Below are positions 5,756-9,952 of a stretch of DNA of 9,952 bases, in pieces. Location: NCBI GenBank assembly GCA_009783635.1, contig WRDC01000056.1, forward strand, positions 1 to 9,952, written 5' to 3'. The first letter of the stretch is position 1; every line of letters begins with the position of its first letter. Position numbers and translations under genes: made by a program. The DNA comes from Methanimicrococcus sp. (GTDB taxonomy: Archaea > Halobacteriota > Methanosarcinia > Methanosarcinales > Methanosarcinaceae). Under the pieces are notes generated by a model. It made no database searches, was not told the DNA's origin, and was given only the letters and a program-made list of their open reading frames with translations.

Positions 5756-7885
5756 TCAGACACCCCCCGCGACTTCAATATCCGCGCTTTGAATGATTCC
5801 GCCTGCGCTTTGGCCTTTTACATTAACATCCGCTGCGGCGATCACCTTACCGCCGGCCATCTCAATGACGCGGTCCGCAACGATTTCAGCAATCTTTTGA
5901 CTGTGCGTCACCATCAACACAGTTTTTCCTTCGTTTCTGATTTTGACCAGAAGCTCCATGATTTCCAACGATTCTTTCAAATCCAGTCCGGTCGTCGGCT
6001 CATCGAGAATCAAAATAGGCTGTCCCATCGCTAAAACGCAGGCCAACGCCAATCTTTGGCGTTCGCCGCGGCTGAGGTGGCGCGGATTGACATCTTTTTT
6101 GGCGGCTAAGCCGACTTCCTCCAGCGCTTTTAACACCGATTCCGGATCGTCTTTTCCGATATTTTTTAAACCAAAGGCCACTTCTTTAATACAAGTGTTT
6201 TCAAAAAGCATCGTGTCGGGGTTCTGAAAAACCAAGCCGACATATTTGGAAATTTCAGAAACGCGCATATCCGCGATGCTTTTTCCGAAAATTTCAACGG
6301 TTCCGGCTGTCGGGCGAAGCAGGCCGTTTAAATGTTTTATCAAAGTCGTTTTGCCCGATCCGTTTTCACCGACGACGGCAACGATTTCACCGGGGTACAA
6401 ATCCAATGAAACATCGTCCAAGGCTTTCAAATTGTTGCTGCCGTAGACATGAACAAGATTTTTCGCCGAAGCGATAAGCGTTTTTGAATCTGCGTTTTCT
6501 CGGTTTAATTCGGGAATGACCGCGGTGTCCTTGACGGGGAGGCCGTCATAAACGACCCTTCCCTTTTCTAAACGGATTTGACGGGTCGCGTAATCCGCCG
6601 TTTCATCTGACATATGTTCAACCAAAACAACGGTTTTTCCGCTGTCTGTGAGTGATTTGAGGACAGAATACATTTGATGCCGGGCATTTTTATCCAACTC
6701 GGAAGCCGCTTCATCCAAAACCAGAATCGGCGTCTCTTTTGAAAGCGCGGCGGCAAACGCGACGCGCTGTTTCTGCCCGCCCGACAAAGTGTGAGGCGCG
6801 CGGGTTTTGATGTCTCCCGTATTCGTGATGTCGTAAAGATGATTCAGTTTCTCAATAATTTCCACATCGGAGAGTTCTCTTGTTTCCAACCCCGTCTTGA
6901 TTTCTTCTTCGACGGTCGTAAAAATGAGCTGAGCGTCCGCGTCATCAAAAACCATGCCGACTTCAAGGCTCAGCTCTTCCATGTTCCGGTAATCATCGGC
7001 GTACTTTCCCATGACTGTGATGTCGCCACAGACGGTTCCGCCGTAAGAGTGAAGGATGATTCCCGTTACAGTCCGGCAGAATGTTGTTTTTCCCGCGCCG
7101 GAAGGGCCGGTGATGATGACAAATTCGCCTTTTCCGATTTGAAGCGTTATGTTGTCAACGGAAGGGAGTGGTTCGCCGGTCACTGCCGGTAATTCCCCCA
7201 CGCCCGCATTTTCGCCCGTATTTTCTTCTGTTTTGCCGGTTTCTTCTGTTTTGCCGGCATCTTCTGTTTTGCCGGCGGCGGCGCTGCCGTATGTAAAGCT
7301 GACGGCCTCCAGCCCGATGACTGTTTCTGTGTTCGCCGGTTTTGTATGTGTTTTTGTTTGAACGGGGTGAATCTTCTGCATGACGGTCGTTGCCGGCATG
7401 GCGATCACTTGGACAATGAGGACATTCACAATCGTTGCGCTGAGAACAATCGGTATGAGTGAGACAGCAAACGAAAGCATCGTCGCGGGGGCGGCGCCCG
7501 TTGTTGCAATCATAACCAGACAGGTGATTGTAATAAATGTAAAACCGCTGGCCGGCGTCGCGACGGCGGTTGTGACAGCGGGGGCAAGTTTTGTTTTGTC
7601 TTTAATTATTTTATAGACAAGCAGACAGACGAAAGCGCCGACCGGCTCTGAAATGAGATTTCCGAGCGGGAAAATGGAGTGGCTGAAAACGGCGCAAATA
7701 ATACCGGCGACAAGGCCGATTCCGAGCGTTTCTTTGAATTTCGGGAGGACCAAAATAATGGCCAAACAGTAAAAAGCAATCGTTAAGTTGGCAACGATTG
7801 CGCCCGGAATAAAAAGTGAAATGTATCTGGCAATGGCGCCCGCGGCGAGTAAAATTCCGACGAGGGCAATATCTCTTGATTTCAT
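5756..7885 (-). CDS. ECF transporter fusion: S component (TrpP-like) + EcfA + EcfA'
   Basis: A 709-aa polypeptide. Residues 1 to about 175 are a hydrophobic integral membrane domain with an AxxxA-type contact (AGAIA, 15-19) and GIGLVAGIICAVFSH...SEPVGAFVCLLVY, resembling the Bacillus tryptophan transporter TrpP (from memory). ATPase 1: Walker A GPSGAGKT (260-267), LSGGQ (367-371), Walker B with Asp391-Glu392, His424. ATPase 2: Walker A GENGSGKT (506-513), Gln554 in VFQNPD, LSRGE (604-608), Walker B with Asp628-Glu629, His661. Oddities: the Q-loop of ATPase 1 reads VFDDADAQL (Asp314 where Gln is usual), and an Ala/Gly/Lys/Thr/Glu-rich insert (about 200-240) splits its A-loop region. The ATG at 7885 is the only in-frame start (a TGA lies just upstream); an AGGA lies too far away to be a clear ribosome site. 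With ecfT next door, the complex has all four ECF parts. Tryptophan as substrate is inference. Confidence 0.9.
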   Translation of the reverse strand: MKSRDIALVGILLAAGAIARYISLFIPGAIVANLTIAFYCLAIILVLPKFKETLGIGLVAGIICAVFSHSIFPLGNLISEPVGAFVCLLVYKIIKDKTKLAPAVTTAVATPASGFTFITITCLVMIATTGAAPATMLSFAVSLIPIVLSATIVNVLIVQVIAMPATTVMQKIHPVQTKTHTKPANTETVIGLEAVSFTYGSAAAGKTEDAGKTEETGKTEENTGENAGVGELPAVTGEPLPSVDNITLQIGKGEFVIITGPSGAGKTTFCRTVTGIILHSYGGTVCGDITVMGKYADDYRNMEELSLEVGMVFDDADAQLIFTTVEEEIKTGLETRELSDVEIIEKLNHLYDITNTGDIKTRAPHTLSGGQKQRVAFAAALSKETPILVLDEAASELDKNARHQMYSVLKSLTDSGKTVVLVEHMSDETADYATRQIRLEKGRVVYDGLPVKDTAVIPELNRENADSKTLIASAKNLVHVYGSNNLKALDDVSLDLYPGEIVAVVGENGSGKTTLIKHLNGLLRPTAGTVEIFGKSIADMRVSEISKYVGLVFQNPDTMLFENTCIKEVAFGLKNIGKDDPESVLKALEEVGLAAKKDVNPRHLSRGERQRLALACVLAMGQPILILDEPTTGLDLKESLEIMELLVKIRNEGKTVLMVTHSQKIAEIVADRVIEMAGGKVIAAADVNVKGQSAGGIIQSADIEVAGGV
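5763..5768 (-). promoter_or_regulatory. Ribosome binding site of ecfT
   Basis: GGGGGG on the minus strand, 8 nt before the ATG at 5754 and within the last codons of the fusion gene. It decides the ATG start over the upstream TTG and suggests coupled translation of the two ECF genes. Confidence 0.6.
7222..7275 (-). repeat. 18-bp tandem repeat, three units, inside the ECF fusion gene
   Basis: Three 18-bp units (7222-7239, 7240-7257, 7258-7275), each containing TTCTGTTTTGCCGG on the plus strand and each differing from the others by a few bases. On the coding strand they give AGKTED, AGKTEE and TGKTEE. The unit length is a multiple of three, so copy-number change would keep the frame. The repeat lies in the linker between the A-loop sheet and Walker A of the first ATPase. 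Confidence 0.9.
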
Positions 7886-7987
7886 GTAAGATCTGTTTCA
7901 TTCCTAAATGTTCTTTCATTTAAAATAAATTTGAATTTAATTCACAGCGGCACTGAAGCAAACGAAAACAAAATGAGACAAAATGAT

Positions 7988-8041
7988 GACTTATGACTTC
8001 GAAAAGTCACATGACTCTGAAAAGTCTTATGACTCCGAAAA
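7988..8041 (-). repeat. 18-bp tandem repeat, three units, across the end of the ligase gene
   Basis: Units at 8024-8041, 8006-8023 and 7988-8005. On the minus strand they read TTTTCGGAGTCATAAGAC, TTTTCAGAGTCATGTGAC and TTTTCGAAGTCATAAGTC. The first encodes Phe-Ser-Glu-Ser-stop, the natural end of the acyl-CoA ligase, so copies of its last codons continue past the stop in the same phase. Adjacent units can fold into small hairpins, for example GACTT-TTCG-AAGTC, but no strong T-tract follows, so terminator function is doubtful. The remaining 7886-7987 is AT-rich with short inverted repeats (GAATT-A-AATTC) and is the only room for an ecf promoter; I see no convincing boxes. Confidence 0.85.
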
Positions 8042-9538
8042 CATCGGTTCATATTTTGCTCTGAGTTCCCGCCGAAGCAATTTCCATCCGCCGACGCGCG
8101 GCAGCGCATCCGCGGTCAGGATGTGACGGGGAACTTTGTATCCGGCCAAATGTTCTTTTGCAAAGTCCGAAAGCTCTGCGGGGTTCTCACAACCCGCGCG
8201 CCATATGACAGCAGCTATCGGGATTTCACCGCGGTGCGGGTGCGAAACGCCGAAGACGGCAACATCTTGGACGGACGAATGCTGAAGCAAAACATCTTCC
8301 ACTTCGGTCGGGTAAATTTTCCAGCCCGACATGACGATCATATCTTTTTTACGGTCCGTCAAGCATAAACGCAAATCTTTGTCAAGGTAGCCGACATCTC
8401 CCGTCAGGAACCAGCCGTCCGCTAAAAACGACCGTTTCGTCTCTTCCGGCATACCGAAATAACCTTTGGCAACCGCCGGCCCTCTCAGCGCGATTTCACC
8501 GTTTTCCCCCTGCGGCAGTTCACGGCCGGGGTCATTGTCATCCACAATTTTGACTTCCGAAAAACAAACCGGATGGCCGACGCTTTGGAATTTATCGGCT
8601 GTTGCGTAATCCGCCGGCCGGATCACGGTTCCCGTGCCGATAACGATGGTTTCGGACAGGCCGTAAGCGTTGACGACGGGAATATTGTATCTGCGGTAAA
8701 ACGTTTTCCAAATTTCATTGTGAAGCGGGCCGCCTCCCGAAATGATTTCCCGGACGGTTTTGACACGCTCTTCCGTTCCGGGCGGGCAGTTCACGAATGA
8801 ATGGATCACCGGCGGCATTCCGGAAAGGGCGGTGACGCCGTGTGTTTCGATGAGGTGAAGATAATTTTCAAGTTCATAGCGTTCCATCATAATGTAAAGC
8901 GCGCCGGCATAGAGAGCGGAAAGGCCCCAGCTGAGCCCGACATGCCCCATCGGGTAAATGCCTAAATAAACATCGGATTCCGTAAATTCCATAACATTTA
9001 CTTCATTGGAAAGGGCGGCCAGCCAGTTTCCATGGGTGAGCATAGCGCCTTTGGGTTTTCCGGTGGTGCCCGAAGTGTATTGGATCTGGCACAAATCCTC
9101 CGGTTCGGTTTGCGCCGGCGGAATGATTGGATGCGTTCTCATTTTTTCAATGTCTTCCGCTGTCAGAACGCAGACGGAAAATGACGGGCTGTCTTCAAAA
9201 GCCGCTTTGCCGTCTTCATCGGTAATGACCAGACGGATACCGGCATTTTCAATCATGTAGGCCAATTCGAATTTCGTGTAAACGCGATTTGTCGGAACGG
9301 CAACGGCGCCAAGTCTCCAAACCGCAAAATAAGAAAAGAGATATTCCGGGGAATTGGCCAAATAAATTAATACAGAATCCCCTTTTCCGATCCCTTTTTC
9401 TTTTAACTTCAGGGCTATTCCGGAAGCGATGGAAAGGATTTCAGACGAATTATAATATGTGCCGCGTTCAGGACAATGGAAAACATCCTTTGCCAGACGG
9501 CGCATATTCGCATCTAAAAAAGTGGTAATGTTCATCAT
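8027..9538 (-). CDS. AMP-forming acyl-CoA ligase (long-chain fatty-acid-CoA ligase-like)
   Basis: Activates a carboxylic acid with ATP to an acyl-adenylate and transfers it to CoA; cytosolic or membrane-associated. The 503-aa product has the adenylate-forming family motifs in order: YTSGTTGKPKG (about 154-164, ATP phosphate loop), AYGLSET (about 291-297), WFLTGDVG (about 376-383), DRKKDMI (about 395-401, hinge), WKIYPTEVE, and LPRVGGWKLLRREL near the C terminus with the adenylation-step Lys at about 486. Length fits bacterial LcfB-type ligases. Oddity: the last motif usually reads Gly-Lys-Ile/Leu; here Trp precedes the Lys. The acyl substrate cannot be read from sequence; medium- or long-chain fatty acid is a guess from overall resemblance. 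I chose the ATG at 9538 (a second ATG follows at 9535) over an in-frame TTG at 9562; the only ribosome-like site is a weak GGG. It is a single gene, 141 nt upstream of the ECF genes and possibly read through into them. Confidence 0.93.
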   Translation of the reverse strand: MMNITTFLDANMRRLAKDVFHCPERGTYYNSSEILSIASGIALKLKEKGIGKGDSVLIYLANSPEYLFSYFAVWRLGAVAVPTNRVYTKFELAYMIENAGIRLVITDEDGKAAFEDSPSFSVCVLTAEDIEKMRTHPIIPPAQTEPEDLCQIQYTSGTTGKPKGAMLTHGNWLAALSNEVNVMEFTESDVYLGIYPMGHVGLSWGLSALYAGALYIMMERYELENYLHLIETHGVTALSGMPPVIHSFVNCPPGTEERVKTVREIISGGGPLHNEIWKTFYRRYNIPVVNAYGLSETIVIGTGTVIRPADYATADKFQSVGHPVCFSEVKIVDDNDPGRELPQGENGEIALRGPAVAKGYFGMPEETKRSFLADGWFLTGDVGYLDKDLRLCLTDRKKDMIVMSGWKIYPTEVEDVLLQHSSVQDVAVFGVSHPHRGEIPIAAVIWRAGCENPAELSDFAKEHLAGYKVPRHILTADALPRVGGWKLLRRELRAKYEPMFSES

Positions 9539-9651
9539 ACAGAATTGCCCATATAAATTCAATACTGTACAATTCTATACAACATATATAAATTTTTGGA
9601 AGGAATGGCTTGAGAAGTGTCAAGTCAAGAAAAGAACAATTGGAGCAAAAA
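9539..9651. other. AT-rich intergenic region upstream of the ligase
   Basis: No gene is seen. It must hold the ligase promoter on the minus strand, where TATAGAAT and TTTATAT are -10-like stretches without a good -35. A near-palindrome AATTGTACAGTATT centred on TGTACA (minus strand, about 9561-9574) could be an operator. On the plus strand TATATAAA (9585-9592) is -10-like. A 5-bp inverted repeat CTTGA/TCAAG lies at 9609-9624. Confidence 0.4.
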
Positions 9652-9723
9652 ATGAAAAAAGATTTGTCAAGAGAAGTTGACAAAAAACGGAAAAAGGGAA
9701 GCATCAGAAAAAAAGCTGATTAA
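9652..9723 (+). CDS. Possible micro-ORF, 23-aa Lys/Arg-rich peptide
   Basis: ATG at 9652 is preceded by GGAG (9642-9645) at a proper distance, one of the better ribosome sites in the window. The peptide begins MKKDLSREVDKKRKKG and ends RKKAD, so it is strongly basic, then stops at TAA inside the first unit of the 23-bp array. An inverted repeat TTGTCAA/TTGACAA (9664-9683) lies within it. I recognise no family. It may be the remnant of a Lys-rich coding tail that expanded into the array, or not a gene at all. Its plus-strand direction opposes every confident gene here. Confidence 0.25.
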   Translation: MKKDLSREVDKKRKKGSIRKKAD

Positions 9724-9952
9724 AAAAATGAAAAAAAGCTGATTAAAAAAATGGAAAAAAGCTGATTAAAAAAATGGAAAAAAGCTGATTAAAAAAATGG
9801 AAAAAAGCTGATTTAAAAAATGGAAAAAAGCTGATTTAAAAAAATGGAAAAAAGCTGATTAAAAAAATGGAGAAAAGCTGATTAAAAAAATGGAGAAAAG
9901 CTGATTAAAAAAATGGAAAAAAGCTGATTAAAAAAATGGAAAAAAGATGTGA
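9702..9952 (+). repeat. 23-bp A-tract tandem repeat array, about 10 units, open at window edge
   Basis: GCTGAT recurs at 9715, 9738, 9761, 9784, 9807, 9830, 9854, 9877, 9900 and 9923. The period is 23 bp with one 24-bp step. The typical unit is GCTGATTAAAAAAATGG followed by AAAAAA. An eleventh degenerate unit (GATGTGA at 9946) ends at the window edge. Variants are single-base: ATTTAAAAAA in two units and GGAGAAAA in two. Because 23 is not a multiple of three and each unit carries TAA and TGA, no long protein can be read on the plus strand. There are no spacers, so this is not a CRISPR array. Two A-runs per unit, about 10 and 13 bp apart, suggest bent DNA; function is unknown. Confidence 0.95.

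Noticed and set aside
5366..6034. Plus-strand open frame of 222 codons across the ecfT/fusion junction
   Set aside because: It is the shadow of two well-supported genes on the other strand and has no family likeness.
7611..7919. Minus-strand frame of 102 codons starting upstream of the ECF fusion gene
   Set aside because: It runs out of frame inside the S domain, is rich in Arg and Cys, and has no ribosome binding site; the ATG at 7885 opens the real gene.
7886..7987. T-box, TRAP site or riboswitch upstream of the ECF genes
   Set aside because: I looked because of the TrpP-like domain, but found no T-box core, no repeated GAG/TAG triplets and no long conserved stem.
7993..8010. Intrinsic terminator of the ligase gene
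   Set aside because: The stem is only 7 bp including a wobble pair, and the downstream sequence has scattered T's but no immediate T-tract.
9664..9683. Operator at inverted repeat TTGTCAA/TTGACAA
   Set aside because: It is a 7-bp repeat with no promoter beside it; it may be chance in a low-complexity region.
9702..9952. CRISPR array
   Set aside because: Units follow directly on one another with no unique spacers, and the unit bears no likeness to the repeat predicted from the tracrRNA.

Overview
The window looks like a chromosome segment of a Bacillota-type (Firmicutes) bacterium. The pointers are a SpCas9-like (type II-A-like) Cas9, a TrpP-like ECF transporter and moderate-to-low GC; genus cannot be read from the sequence. 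All confident protein genes lie on the minus strand. The CRISPR part is AT-rich (positions 2401-2460: 18 G/C of 60) and the transporter part is GC-rich (7441-7500: 36 of 60), so the cas block may have a different history from its neighbours.

Layout from left to right. (1) Positions 1-462 hold the first 154 codons of cas1, cut by the window edge. It overlaps (2) cas9 (459-4565, 1368 aa), which has all RuvC and HNH catalytic residues. (3) Positions 4566-4956 are intergenic. They carry a near-consensus cas9 promoter (TTGACA, 18 nt, TATACT), an unlabelled tracrRNA candidate on the opposite strand whose anti-repeat overlaps that promoter, a strong plus-strand intrinsic terminator, and a doubtful small minus-strand reading frame. 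(4) Positions 4957-7885 are a two-gene ECF vitamin/amino-acid-type importer: ecfT preceded by a 709-aa polypeptide that joins a membrane S component (TrpP-like, so tryptophan is a possible substrate) to two ABC ATPase domains. (5) Positions 8027-9538 encode an AMP-forming acyl-CoA ligase. (6) Positions 9539-9952 contain no confident gene. They hold a possible 23-codon lysine-rich micro-ORF and a striking A-tract array of about ten 23-bp units that runs to the window edge.

How the parts work together. Cas9, Cas1 and the tracrRNA are the effector, adaptation and guide-processing parts of one type II CRISPR system; cas2, csn2 (if present) and the CRISPR array must lie left of position 1. The two ECF genes are enough in principle to make a whole transporter (S, T, A and A'). 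The ligase is not obviously connected to either. No wholly new system is evident; the most unusual items are the S-A-A' fusion with an altered Q-loop, the putative zinc-binding cysteines in the HNH domain, the promoter/anti-repeat overlap, and several small tandem repeats, two of which have an 18-bp period that preserves reading frame.
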